From an uncultured Pseudomonadales bacterium (GTDB lineage Bacteria > Pseudomonadota > Gammaproteobacteria > Pseudomonadales > Porticoccaceae), in the NCBI GenBank assembly GCA_943788445.1, contig CALSQH010000006.1, forward strand, positions 120,071-184,070: a DNA stretch of 64,000 nt. Reading direction: 5' to 3'. Numbering within the stretch: position 1 is the first letter of the stretch; the number at the start of each line of letters is the position of its first letter. Below, in pieces: positions 1 through 8,367 of this stretch. A program made the translations under genes and the position numbers. The notes below the pieces were generated by a model, which saw only the letters and a program-made list of their open reading frames with translations, had not been told where the DNA came from and made no database searches.

Positions 1-1
1 T

Positions 2-757
2 CCACTGGTCACCAAATTATTGCGAATCAATGAAAAACTGGGCGGTGAGCCCCGTGTTGAAGTAATCCTACTGTCGCGCAACTCCGCCGACACCGGACTA
101 CGCGTATTTAACTCCATCGCCCATCACGGTTTAAATATCACCAGAGCTGCATTTTCTGGCGGCACCTCACCCTACAGATACGTCTCCGCCTTCGCCTGCC
201 ATCTGTTCCTCTCCACCCACGCCGAAGACGTGCGCAGCGCACTCGACAGCGGCATGGCTGCCGCCACACTGCTGCCATCCCAGAGTGGTTCCAGTAACGC
301 CTCAGATGAACTGCGCTTTGCCTTTGATGGCGATGCCGTACTGTTTTCGGACGCCTCCGAACGTATCTTTAAAGAGCGCGGTCTAGATGCCTTCACCGCC
401 AACGAAAAAGCCACCGCCCGCGAGCCGATGGATCCCGGCCCGTTTAAAAACTTCCTGCAAACCCTGCACAGTCTTCAAGCAGAGTTTCCAGTAGATGAGT
501 GCCCCATACGCACCGCCCTAGTAACCGCTCGCGCGGCTCCCGCCCATGAGAGGGTAGTGCGCACATTGCGTGAATGGGATATTCGAATTGACGAAAGTCT
601 CTTTCTGGGTGGCCTAAGCAAAGGTGACTTCCTAAAGTCCTTTGGTGCTGATGTTTTCTTTGACGACCAGCAAGTTCACTGCACCTCAGCCAGTGAGCAT
701 GTTTCAACGGGGCATGTTCCTCATGGTGTCGCCAATGAGAAAAAAGAAACCGATTAA
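2..757 (+). CDS. 5'-nucleotidase family protein (5' end cut by window edge)
   Basis: The reading frame is open from base 2, so the N-terminus lies outside the window; a TTG at 20 is internal. The protein matches my memory of the cytosolic 5'-nucleotidase family (Pfam 5-nucleotidase, PF06189), which dephosphorylates nucleoside monophosphates. Recognisable stretches are VILLSRNSADTGLRVFNSI, the ITRAAFSGGTSPYRY block and FAFDGDAVLFSD. About 251 residues are visible, and full family members are somewhat longer. The C-terminal end (after FFDDQQVHCTSA) is short and polar. A small membrane-protein gene follows three bases downstream and may be co-transcribed. The family call is from pattern recognition only. 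Confidence 0.8.
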   Translation, partial: PLVTKLLRINEKLGGEPRVEVILLSRNSADTGLRVFNSIAHHGLNITRAAFSGGTSPYRYVSAFACHLFLSTHAEDVRSALDSGMAAATLLPSQSGSSNASDELRFAFDGDAVLFSDASERIFKERGLDAFTANEKATAREPMDPGPFKNFLQTLHSLQAEFPVDECPIRTALVTARAAPAHERVVRTLREWDIRIDESLFLGGLSKGDFLKSFGADVFFDDQQVHCTSASEHVSTGHVPHGVANEKKETD

Positions 758-760
758 TCT

Positions 761-1012
761 ATGGTGGTATTACGCTCCAGAAAATACTCGCAGCTCGATG
801 ATAGCGAGATACTTAAACTCTATTCCCATGAACCCAAGGGCGAGAACTTACACTTCTTACAAATTGAAATTGAGCAGCGCAACCTGACATCACAGGCCAT
901 TGACGTGGTTGCCGACAACCGTAAAAAAGCCCGTCACTCAATACTTTACTATCTGTTTTATTTTGGGATGTTTTTGTTCTTTTTGTTTCGATTTGGTGGG
1001 GATTTCATCTAG
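761..1012 (+). CDS. small membrane-anchored hypothetical protein
   Basis: This 83-residue protein starts at an ATG three bases after the 5'-nucleotidase stop, which suggests one transcript. It has a polar N-terminal two thirds (RKYSQLDDSEILKLYSHEP, then IEIEQRNLTSQAIDVV) and one C-terminal hydrophobic segment at about residues 61-78 (ILYYLFYFGMFLFFLFRF). The basic stretch RKKARH just before that segment predicts a cytoplasmic N-terminus with a C-terminal anchor. I do not recognise the family. The sensible amino-acid composition and tight coupling support a real gene. Confidence 0.6.
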   Translation: MVVLRSRKYSQLDDSEILKLYSHEPKGENLHFLQIEIEQRNLTSQAIDVVADNRKKARHSILYYLFYFGMFLFFLFRFGGDFI

Positions 1013-1100
1013 TTTAGTCGCGCAGGGTATCTAGCGCATCCATACCGTCAAGATCGGAGCGTAGAACAATTTTTTTATTGGCTGTACTCGGATAATTCAA

Positions 1101-1256
1101 ATAAGCCCTGCGTCTATCCTTGAGATCAGTCAGGGCCCGCTCATGGTTTTTTAATTTTCAGGTTAAGAGAGCACTTGTCTGAGCGCCAGCGAGTTGTGCG
1201 AACGCTGAAAAATAGAAAACCATGGGACCGATCTCAAGGATAGTCGCAGGGGCTAT
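1101..1256. repeat. long palindromic repeat element, copy 1
   Basis: Outer inverted arms lie at 1107-1127 and 1230-1250 (20 of 21 positions complementary). Inside them are imperfect inner arms that include CATGGTTTT and AAAACCATG. Read on the minus strand, the core from GATC at 1230 back to GATC at 1124 is clearly homologous to the core of the element at 8096-8204. Shared blocks include GATCGG, CAGCG, ACTCGC, CTGAAAAT and CCTGACTGATC. The outer stems of the two copies are unrelated. It fills most of the gap between two convergent genes (1012 and 1289), so it may also act as a bidirectional terminator. Confidence 0.75.
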
Positions 1257-1288
1257 CACACTCAAAACCAACCCCCACAAACCAGACA

Positions 1289-2068
1289 TCAAAACACCGC
1301 AAACTTAACCCCCATCCCCAACAGCATAGTCGCAATCAACGTCTGCAAAATACGCCCAGGAATATTACGCGCCAACCGCGTACCCAAATGAATCGCCGGC
1401 AGAGAACCCACTAACAAACAAGCCAATAACATAAAATCCACATTGCCCAGCCAAAACAAATGCCCCAACCCCGCCACCAACGTCAACGGCACCGCATGAG
1501 CAATATCCGTCCCAACAATATGCAACGCCGGCATACGCGGGTAGAGCACCATCAACACCGCCGCACAAAAAGCCCCAGCGCCAACCGATGACAGCGTCAC
1601 GAAAATACCCAAGAAAATACCCACCAGAAAAATAATCGTATCATTATTCCGGCCAGCAGAAGCCTCAACTGGCACAGCCTTCTGCTTCAAACGCCCATTC
1701 AACAAAATAACCGACGCCGTCAGCACCAACATAACACCCAAACTGCGAGTTAAAATAGCCTCGTAATCAGAAGAATCCGTAAACACCTGACTCAACGCCA
1801 CAGCCGTCAACAGCGACGCCGGAACACTGCCCAACGCAAGCATTTTTACCGTACGCCACTCAATACTCTTCTGCTTGTGGTGGACCGCCACACCACCAGC
1901 CTTAGTAATCGACGCATACAGCAGATCAGTACCAATCGCCACGTTATAGGGAAAACCAAACAGAATCAGCAAAGGCGTCATCAACGAACCACCACCCACA
2001 CCGGTCAAACCGATCGCCAAACCAACGCCCGCACCAGCGGCAATATAAAGCAGAATATCTATTATCAT
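1289..2068 (-). CDS. TSUP (TauE/SafE, DUF81) family membrane permease
   Basis: This 259-residue integral membrane protein belongs to the TauE/SafE sulfite-exporter family. It opens with the hallmark glycine-rich segment AGVGLAIGLTGVGGGSLMTP (about residues 13-32), and a related segment, VGIFLGIFVTLSSVGAGAF, recurs near residues 149-167. That gives the family's two-repeat layout of about eight membrane helices. Family members move sulfite, sulfoacetate or other organic anions across the inner membrane. The gene is divergent from cysB, 161 bp apart, so sulfate or sulfite transport under CysB control is a reasonable inference; the substrate cannot be read from the sequence. The start at 2068 has only a weak ribosome site. 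Confidence 0.85.
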   Translation of the reverse strand: MIIDILLYIAAGAGVGLAIGLTGVGGGSLMTPLLILFGFPYNVAIGTDLLYASITKAGGVAVHHKQKSIEWRTVKMLALGSVPASLLTAVALSQVFTDSSDYEAILTRSLGVMLVLTASVILLNGRLKQKAVPVEASAGRNNDTIIFLVGIFLGIFVTLSSVGAGAFCAAVLMVLYPRMPALHIVGTDIAHAVPLTLVAGLGHLFWLGNVDFMLLACLLVGSLPAIHLGTRLARNIPGRILQTLIATMLLGMGVKFAVF

Positions 2069-2141
2069 TATTATTATTCACTCAACTATTCAAGAATTCG
2101 GCCACTTTACCAAGCCTAGACTATTCTAAGAAGTAATAGTT

Positions 2142-2171
2142 TTGCATATTTTTATAGCTTTATCGTATAGA
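2142..2171 (+). promoter_or_regulatory. candidate sigma-70 promoter of cysB
   Basis: TTGCAT (2142-2147) and TATAGA (2166-2171) are separated by 18 bp, about 60 bp upstream of the cysB start. The intergenic region is shared with the divergent TSUP gene, so a CysB binding site may overlap it. The assignment rests on hexamer likeness only. Confidence 0.35.
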
Positions 2172-2220
2172 TAGGCGTATGTTTTCACTATTGAAAAAAA
2201 ACCCTGCAAACAATATCTGA

Positions 2221-3204
<984 letters not shown>

Positions 3205-3535
3205 TGCGTCATACCACCACCGTCATACCAGCGAAGGCTGGTATCTATTGGTGATTGCAATTTCCCCGTTTGTTATCTCGACAGAGCCAAGCGACGAGAG
3301 ATCTCAAGCAGATCCTTCACCGCGTTCAACATGTCACGCGGCGAAAATTCAGGATCGCCCCAGCCCATAATGACAGCCCTAAAACCCCTATTTAAACAAT
3401 CCCAATAGCGGTTTCTAATAGTTTCCGTCTCTAAATAACAGGGCGCTGCTATTCTTAAATCATGACCAGTCGCCAAATCAATCTAGATTGACCCAGTGAC
3501 ATGCACAGGACTGCAGATCATGAGACTAAAAGACA
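3205..3535. repeat. gene-free interval with short dispersed repeats
   Basis: Two repeat motifs are visible. At 3225-3244 there is a perfect hairpin with arms ATACCAGC and GCTGGTAT around a GAAG loop, directly after cysB; it has no T-run, so it is a weak terminator candidate. At about 3271-3312 there is a copy of the dispersed repeat that begins GTTATCTCGACAGAG, also found near 8255, 8328, 22885, 22920 and 50872. A minus-strand open frame of 67 codons (3273-3476) runs through this repeat and is not supported as a gene. Confidence 0.55.
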
Positions 3536-3763
3536 ATGAGTAAACAGGAACCACGCCAACCACAGCAAGCGCGTGGAAATAGCTCCAAGCTATATGAAAC
3601 CTATGTCGACTGCGAAATCTCCCTAAAACGCTTCCTGCGTAATTTTCTTAAGAAACCCGAAGACATCGAAGAACTCGCCCAAGAAGCCTTCCTGCGCACC
3701 TTCACCGTCGAACTGCAGCAAGAAATAAAATCGCCCAAAGCGTACCTGTTTGTCGTTGCCTAG
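3536..3763 (+). pseudogene. truncated ECF-type sigma factor (region 2 only)
   Basis: The 75-residue product resembles sigma-70 region 2 of ECF sigma factors: YETYVDCEISLKRFLRNFL, then EDIEELAQEAFLRTF and IKSPKAYLFVVA. It stops exactly where region 2 would pass into the ARN linker. No region 4 (promoter -35 binding) is found in any frame downstream before the next gene at 3861. A normal member would be 160-200 residues. I read this as a decayed stub rather than a working sigma factor, though a short regulatory fragment cannot be excluded. The next gene (3861) is also broken, which supports local decay. Confidence 0.6.
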
Positions 3764-3860
3764 TGACTATACCCAAACGCCACCCACCGAGCTGACCCTT
3801 CAAACCCGGCCAGCTCATTTTTTTGTTTTATCAAATGTAATTTACTATAAGGATTTAGTT

Positions 3861-4353
3861 ATGGCATCACAAAATCTAGTCTCCGGTGTTCTCACCGATG
3901 AAACCCTAAACACCGCCTTAGCGGGTATTCAATCACTGACTGACAGTCTCGACTTTCTTATCTCCCTGAGTCCCGACGAACGCAAACGCTTAGCCAAGCT
4001 GCGCGGCTGAGCATGTTAATTTTGTTACCGAGATGCGCGATGTCTGTGCGCAAAACCCGGGCTTTTTACCCCGTCAGTTTGATTTGGAAGAGTTTGATCG
4101 CGATGTGGCGTTATCCACTCAGCTGGGGCAGGTTGAAACAGCGATGGAGACCTTGGCGCGGCAGTTGGAAGATACGTTGATGGCGGTGCGCAGTGATATG
4201 TATAGCGGTGCGCTGGAGGCCTATGGCTATTTGCAGGTGGCCCGCGATGGCGATGGTTTGGATGGTCACCGTCGGGAGTTGCGGCAGTATTTCCGCCGTC
4301 GACGCTCTGGCGCTAATGAAGATGATGTGGCGCTTGTGGGGGAGGGTGTTTAG
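3861..4353 (+). pseudogene. frameshifted gene for a conserved ~160-residue protein
   Basis: An ATG at 3861 with a good ribosome site (AAGGA) opens MASQNLVSGVLTDETLNTAL and continues to LSPDERKRLAKLRG, with a TGA at 4008. The protein continues in the +1 frame as EHVNFVTEMRDVCAQNPGFL, then FDLEEFDRDVALSTQLGQVE and LEDTLMAVRSD, to 4353. The pieces join smoothly if one base around 4008 is skipped. The assembled protein resembles an uncharacterised family of roughly 150 residues that I remember with the same order of motifs (QNP.ILP.SFD..EFEKDVAL). Either the gene is inactivated or it is rescued by frameshifting at the UGA codon; the minisatellite just downstream favours decay. Confidence 0.55.
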
Positions 4354-4409
4354 GCCATAGTCTTGTTTGTGGGCGGCTATACTCTTCGTATGGTCGCTCC
4401 GGCAGTTTG

Positions 4410-4709
4410 TATAGCTGGCTATGCTCGGAGTATAGGCGGCTATGTCGCGAGTATAGACGACTCGCTCCTTTCTATAGGCGACTCGGTTGTTTTTATAGAC
4501 GGCTATGTGGGTGGTCATAGACGACTCGCTATTTTCTATAGACGCTGGGGTGGCATCAGACGATTCGCTTTTTTCTATAGACGGCTATGTGGGTGGTCAT
4601 AGACGATTCGCTCTCGCTTTTGTCATAGACGGCTCGGTTGTTTGCATAGACGGCTATGAGGTGGGTCATAGACGACTCGGTTTATTCTATAGGCGACTAT
4701 GTGGATGGC
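4410..4709. repeat. minisatellite, about 14 degenerate units of 21 bp
   Basis: The tract divides into 14 units of 19-26 bp, most of 21 or 22, each beginning with (T/C)ATAG(A/G)CG. Two unit types recur. One continues GCTATGTGGGTGG; the other continues ACTCGCT or ACTCGGT followed by a T-rich end. Several are nearly identical, for example those at 4494 and 4575. A 21-bp period equals seven codons, so all frames give short repetitive translations, but frames break at the 19-, 20- and 26-bp units and no ribosome site or consistent frame supports a gene. The rest of the 4354-4778 gap holds no other feature I can support. Confidence 0.85.
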
Positions 4710-4778
4710 TGGGGGTTTGAGGTCCTTCACTGCGTTCAGGATAACGAACTGAGAGGTTTAGTAGACTGGTATTAGCCC

Positions 4779-5111
4779 TTACAGAAAATCCAGATCTACG
4801 TCGTTCATGATTTCTTGTATTTCTTCATCTTCGCTGGTTTTGGCATTCAGCACTTCTTTGACAAATTTAAAATATACGGTGTATATCTCGGCGTCCTGGC
4901 CATCGCGCTCAACAATAAAGAACGGGGCGCGGTCGACGTTGTGTTGGGCGGCGAGTTGCATGCCTTCTGACTGGGGGTCGGCTTCGTAGGCGATGACGAT
5001 TTGATCGAGTTGTTCTAGTTGCCCGGCATCGCGCATTTTGGTTTCGATCTCACCGCACTTTTTGCACGGTGAGCCATCGGCGAATACCTTTTTGACCATG
5101 GTCAGTTTCAT
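4779..5111 (-). CDS. thioredoxin-like redox protein coupled to cysH
   Basis: I place the start at the ATG at 5111, five bases after the cysH stop, giving 110 residues; the upstream open frame to 5177 lies inside cysH. The protein opens MKLTMVKKVFADGSPCKKC with a CxxC pair at residues 16 and 19, in the position of a thioredoxin or glutaredoxin active site. It continues with AAQHNVDRAPFFIVERDG, where the Ala-Pro mimics the cis-proline loop. The C-terminal third is acidic (EDEEIQEIMNDVDLDFL). Direct linkage to cysH suggests it donates electrons to, or repairs, the reductase, since APS reductases need a thiol donor (inference). It is not a canonical thioredoxin (no WCGPC). Confidence 0.75.
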   Translation of the reverse strand: MKLTMVKKVFADGSPCKKCGEIETKMRDAGQLEQLDQIVIAYEADPQSEGMQLAAQHNVDRAPFFIVERDGQDAEIYTVYFKFVKEVLNAKTSEDEEIQEIMNDVDLDFL

Positions 5112-5116
5112 GGCGC

Positions 5117-5842
5117 TTACTTCTGTATGTTGACGGCGTGTAGGCCGCATTCTTTTAAGGTGGCTTCTTCCCACCACCAGCGACCTTCGCGTTCGTGCTG
5201 TCCTGGGCCGGTTGGGCGGGTGCAGGGTTCACAGCCGATGCTGATAAAGCCTTTGTCGTGCAGTTCGTTGTAGGGGACGTTGTTTTCACGTATGTAGTCC
5301 CAGACTTGTTTGGATGTCCAGTTTGCCAGTGGGTTGAATTTGGTTAATTTGTCGTCGGGGCGGGCAAAGGCTTTGTCGTCTTGCATTACTGGGACGGCGG
5401 CGCGGGTGCCGGGGCTCTGGTCTCGGCGCTGGCCGGTGATCCATGCGTCTACGGTTAGCAGTTGCTTGCGTAGGGGGGCGATTTTGCGGATGCCGCAGCA
5501 TTCTTTGTGGTCGCCGTCGTAGAAGCTGAATAGGCCTTTTTCTTTGACGAGTTTTTCAACGCGGCTGGCTTCTGGATAGACGACGTCGATGTCGATGTTG
5601 TAGTGCTTGCGAACCTGTTCGATAAAGCGGTAGGTTTCTGCGTGCAGTCGGCCGGTGTCGAGTGAGAAGACTTGTAGGTCTTTACCAAGTTTGTGGGCCA
5701 TATCAATCAGCACGACGTCTTCTGCACCGCTAAATGAGATGGCGATGTTGTCGTGGTTTTCGAGTGCGTATTGCAGTATTTCTTGAGGTGTTTGTGTAGC
5801 TAGTTCGCTGTCAATATCGACGATGTTAGTGATGCTGCCCAT
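5117..5842 (-). CDS. cysH: assimilatory adenylylsulfate (APS) reductase CysH
   Basis: This 241-residue protein belongs to the PAPS/APS reductase family, which reduces activated sulfate to sulfite. The PP-loop-like [15 protein letters not shown] is at about residues 37-50. Two cysteine pairs are present, CC at 115-116 and CEPC at 204-207; these are the [4Fe-4S] ligands that mark APS-using enzymes and are absent from E. coli-type PAPS reductase. The catalytic cysteine is in KECGLH at residue 232. The product, sulfite, would feed sulfite reductase, whose siroheme is made by CysG at 21.4 kb. It forms an operon with the downstream thioredoxin-like gene and is divergent from thrH. Confidence 0.93.
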   Translation of the reverse strand: MGSITNIVDIDSELATQTPQEILQYALENHDNIAISFSGAEDVVLIDMAHKLGKDLQVFSLDTGRLHAETYRFIEQVRKHYNIDIDVVYPEASRVEKLVKEKGLFSFYDGDHKECCGIRKIAPLRKQLLTVDAWITGQRRDQSPGTRAAVPVMQDDKAFARPDDKLTKFNPLANWTSKQVWDYIRENNVPYNELHDKGFISIGCEPCTRPTGPGQHEREGRWWWEEATLKECGLHAVNIQK

Positions 5843-5985
5843 TAATTTTATGTCCGGCCGGTTGGAAAGGGCGGCACTATAACAAAACTGTGTGCTAGGT
5901 AAAAATAATAAGCAGCTATAGGCTTATAACTTTTTGTAGTAGTTGATAAGCGGACGATTAGTACTTGATGGCAATTGCGCCTAGG

Positions 5986-6027
5986 TTTGTAACCCAGTAA
6001 AGTGCGTTACAAATTTACTGGGGAGTA
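5986..6027 (+). promoter_or_regulatory. interleaved inverted repeats ending on the thrH ribosome site
   Basis: Four 8-base arms lie almost end to end: TTTGTAAC (5986-5993), CCAGTAAA (5994-6001), a GTGC spacer, GTTACAAA (6006-6013) and TTTACTGG (6014-6021). Arm 1 is the exact complement of arm 3, and arm 2 of arm 4 (9 bp if the flanking C and G are counted). The Shine-Dalgarno GGAG (6022-6025) follows immediately, then the ATG at 6028. With no linkers between arms, both helices cannot easily form together, so two competing hairpins with 12-base loops are more likely. The arm 2-arm 4 hairpin would partly cover the ribosome site. Confidence 0.6.
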
Positions 6028-6651
6028 ATGGTTGTGGAAATTGCATGTTTAGATTTAGAGGGTGTACTTGTACCTGAGATATGGATTGCGTTTGCTGAGA
6101 AGACGGGTATTGAGGCGTTAAAGAAAACTACTCGCGATGAGCCTGATTATGATGTGTTGATGCGTTACCGTTTGGATATTTTAAAACAGCACGGTTTGGG
6201 TCTGAACGAGATTCAAGAGGTGATTGCGACACTTGAGCCATTACCCGGTGCCAAAGATTTTATTGATTGGTTGCGCGAGCGCTTTCAGGTGGTGATTTTA
6301 TCGGATACTTTTTATGAGTTTGCCAGTCCGCTGATGAAGCAGTTGGGTTACCCGACGTTGCTTTGCCATAAGTTGGAGACGGCGGATGATGGTACGGTGG
6401 TGAATTATCATTTGCGCCAGGCTAATCCTAAGCGTCAGGCGGTGGTTGGTTTTAAGAGTATGTATTACCGAACCATTGCGGCGGGTGATTCGTACAATGA
6501 TACGACGATGCTGGCTGAGGCGGATGCGGGAATTTTATTCCATGCGCCAGATAATGTGATTAATGAGTTCCCGCAGTTTCCGGCTGTGCAGACCTTTGAT
6601 GATTTAAAGAAAGAGTTTTTGCTTGCGAGTAATCGTGATTTAAGTCTTTAG
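6028..6651 (+). CDS. thrH: ThrH, HAD-family phosphoserine/homoserine phosphotransferase
   Basis: This 207-residue HAD-superfamily protein closely matches Pseudomonas ThrH, which has phosphoserine phosphatase activity and can transfer phosphate from phosphoserine to homoserine. The first HAD motif is CLDLEGVL, with Asp9 as nucleophile and Glu11 in place of the usual second Asp, a feature of ThrH. Motif II is ILSDTFYEF, and the metal motif is GDSYNDTTML near residue 155. Its position beside cysH is the same as in Pseudomonas. Start choice: ATG at 6028 with GGAG 2 bases upstream. The leader carries a striking double hairpin (5986-6021) that could control translation. Confidence 0.92.
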   Translation: MVVEIACLDLEGVLVPEIWIAFAEKTGIEALKKTTRDEPDYDVLMRYRLDILKQHGLGLNEIQEVIATLEPLPGAKDFIDWLRERFQVVILSDTFYEFASPLMKQLGYPTLLCHKLETADDGTVVNYHLRQANPKRQAVVGFKSMYYRTIAAGDSYNDTTMLAEADAGILFHAPDNVINEFPQFPAVQTFDDLKKEFLLASNRDLSL

Positions 6652-6748
6652 CGCTTTGGTAATCCTTTAGTAACTCTTTAGTCGTTGTTATTGGTTTGCT
6701 TTCGGTTTCTAATGGTGTTCTTAAACAGAGATAAAGACCGTTTTTTTT

Positions 6749-7459
6749 ATGAATAGTAAACCTTCCAGTGCTGATCGGATTCGCGAGAAGAAGAAGCTTT
6801 TTCTCAATCGCGAACAGAAAATTATTGATGCGGCGCTGGCGTTGTTCCTGTCTGAGGGTATTGATCGGGTGACGGTTTCCAGTATTGCGCTTCGGGCGGG
6901 TATTGGTAAGGGTACTGTGTATAAGCACTTTTTGACTAAGAATGAGATTCTTGTGCGCATTATGCTCGATTATGAAGAGAGCATTACTAAGTGTTTGGCG
7001 GCGGGTATTACTAAGGCTGAGGCGGGTGAGTCTGGCGCGGCGGCGAAGGCGTATTTTGAGTCGCGGTTGCAGCGTCCTGAGTTGGATCGCTTGGTACAGC
7101 ATTTGGAGGTGCGGCTTTTGGATGCGGTGGATGTGGCGCCGCAGTTGGAGCAGTTGCATCAGATGCGCCGTTCCAATGAAGATTCCCTAAATAGTATGAT
7201 TACGCGGTTGATTGATCGCGGTGTGCTCGAGGATGTGCCTCCCCATTATCATTATCTGGCTTGCTGGGCGTTGGCGCAGGGTGCGGTTGAGTTGTGCTTT
7301 AGTCGCAGTTGGAATTATCGCTTGGATAGTGAAGATTTAATGAAGTTTATTACTGGGGTGGGTGTGACGATTGGCAATCGCGGCCAGTATCGAGATCCAT
7401 CTAAGCTTTCCTCTTCAAAATCAAAATCTAGTTCAAAATCCAGTTCGGGAAAATCCTAA
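6749..7459 (+). CDS. TetR-family transcriptional regulator
   Basis: The 236-residue protein has an N-terminal TetR DNA-binding domain: KIIDAALALFLSEGIDRVTV, then AGIGKGTVYKHFLTKNEIL (about residues 27-70). The rest is the helical ligand and dimer domain, whose inducer cannot be inferred. The last 20 residues are a low-complexity Ser/Lys tail (SSSKSKSSSKSSSGKS) that the family does not need. A DUF1285 gene starts six bases downstream, so the two are probably one operon. No clear palindromic operator is visible just upstream, and the ribosome site is weak. The codons are strongly G/T-rich on this strand. Confidence 0.85.
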   Translation: MNSKPSSADRIREKKKLFLNREQKIIDAALALFLSEGIDRVTVSSIALRAGIGKGTVYKHFLTKNEILVRIMLDYEESITKCLAAGITKAEAGESGAAAKAYFESRLQRPELDRLVQHLEVRLLDAVDVAPQLEQLHQMRRSNEDSLNSMITRLIDRGVLEDVPPHYHYLACWALAQGAVELCFSRSWNYRLDSEDLMKFITGVGVTIGNRGQYRDPSKLSSSKSKSSSKSSSGKS

Positions 7460-7464
7460 CTGCC

Positions 7465-8028
7465 GTGGCCTCTAGCCAGTTGGATAAACTTTTTTCCGAT
7501 CTGCTGTCCAGTCAGCAACAGTCTGTAAGTTCTCTGCCTCCGGTTCATCTTTGGAATCCTTCGCTGTGCGGTGATATCGATATTGTTATTGATCGCGAGG
7601 GGCGTTGGTTTCATGAGGGTGGCGAGATTAAACGTGCGGCTCTGGTTAAGCTTTTTGCGTCTATTTTGGTTCGTGAGGGGGATGAGTATTTTCTGCTGAC
7701 GCCGGTTGAGAAGTGGCGGATTAAGGTGGATGTGGCGCCGCTGTTTGTGGTGGCGGCTTGCCGTGAGTCTCGCGATGGGGTGCAGGCGGTGACGCTGACG
7801 ACGGTGACGAGGGATGTTGTGGTGGTTGATGGTGATCATGGGGTTTTTGTTGATCCTGTTTCTGAGCTGCCTATGCTGATGGTGCGGGGTAATTTGCCGG
7901 CGTTGATTGGGCGCAATGTGTTTTATCAGTTGGTTGATTGGGCGCTTGAGGATTTTGCTGGTGATGACGCTGATGGGGCTGTTTATCTTTCTAGTATGGG
8001 GGAGCGGTTTTTGCTTGGGCGGGCTTAA
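7465..8028 (+). CDS. DUF1285 family protein
   Basis: I assign a GTG start at 7465, six bases after the TetR gene stop; no in-frame ATG lies near the N-terminus. The 187-residue product matches DUF1285 (PF06938) as I remember it: PPVHLWNPSLCGDIDIVIDR, REGRWFHEGGEIKR, LFASILVREGDEYFLLTPVE and a C-terminal RNVFYQLVDWA. The family has a small beta-rich fold with no assigned biochemical role. Linkage to a TetR regulator is the only contextual hint. A long palindromic element follows directly and may end the transcript. Confidence 0.8.
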   Translation: MASSQLDKLFSDLLSSQQQSVSSLPPVHLWNPSLCGDIDIVIDREGRWFHEGGEIKRAALVKLFASILVREGDEYFLLTPVEKWRIKVDVAPLFVVAACRESRDGVQAVTLTTVTRDVVVVDGDHGVFVDPVSELPMLMVRGNLPALIGRNVFYQLVDWALEDFAGDDADGAVYLSSMGERFLLGRA

Positions 8029-8069
8029 TTTTTGCTAGGTGCCTGTTGGTTGCTTTGGTGGGTGTAGCC

Positions 8070-8230
8070 GAGTTAAAGCTGGGCGCGCCCCTTAAGATCG
8101 GCTCCATGGTTTAGCTATTTTCAGCGCTCGCAAAACTCGCGTTGCTCAAACAGTTGCTCGCTCTATCTGAAAATACCTAAACCATAAGCGGAGCCTGACT
8201 GATCTTAAAGGGCGCGCCCAGCTTTAACTC
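8070..8230. repeat. long palindromic repeat element, copy 2
   Basis: Outer inverted arms of 30 bases lie at 8070-8099 and 8201-8230 and are complementary at 29 positions. They start GAGTTAAAGCTGGGCGCGCC. Inside, the core 8096-8204 has further arms around CCATGGTTTAG and CTAAACCAT and the pair CTATTTTCAG and CTGAAAATA. The core is homologous, in opposite orientation, to the element at 1124-1233, while the outer stems are unrelated. It lies between convergent genes (8028 and 8364). The long GC-rich stem could stop transcription. Confidence 0.8.
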
Positions 8231-8254
8231 TCACTCCGTGGCATGTTTTTTAGC

Positions 8255-8367
8255 TTGTCATCCCGACAGAGCACAGCGACGTGGGATTTGTTGAAGATTT
8301 CTCCCACTGGTCGAAATGACATAAGGGTTGTCATCCCGACAGAACGCAGTGACGAGGGATCTCCTAC
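8255..8367 (+). repeat. two tandem copies of a dispersed repeat
   Basis: Both copies begin TTGTCATCCCGACAGA (8255 and 8328). The first is longer and ends TCGAAATGACA, so its termini are inverted (TGTCAT...ATGACA). The second runs into the etfD stop codon at 8364. The same family occurs at about 3271, 22885-22995 (inverted) and 50872. Frames through these repeats give spurious proteins. Together with the palindromic element they account for the whole 8029-8363 gap. Confidence 0.75.

Noticed and set aside
3273..3476. Minus-strand frame of 67 codons after cysB
   Set aside because: It runs through a copy of the dispersed repeat, has no ribosome site and no recognisable family.
4363..4720. Repetitive open frames in the minisatellite
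   Set aside because: Frames break at 19-, 20- and 26-bp units, there is no ribosome site, and every frame is repetitive.
5986..6027. H-type pseudoknot in the thrH leader
   Set aside because: The arms abut without linkers, so two 8-bp helices could not both form; competing hairpins fit better.
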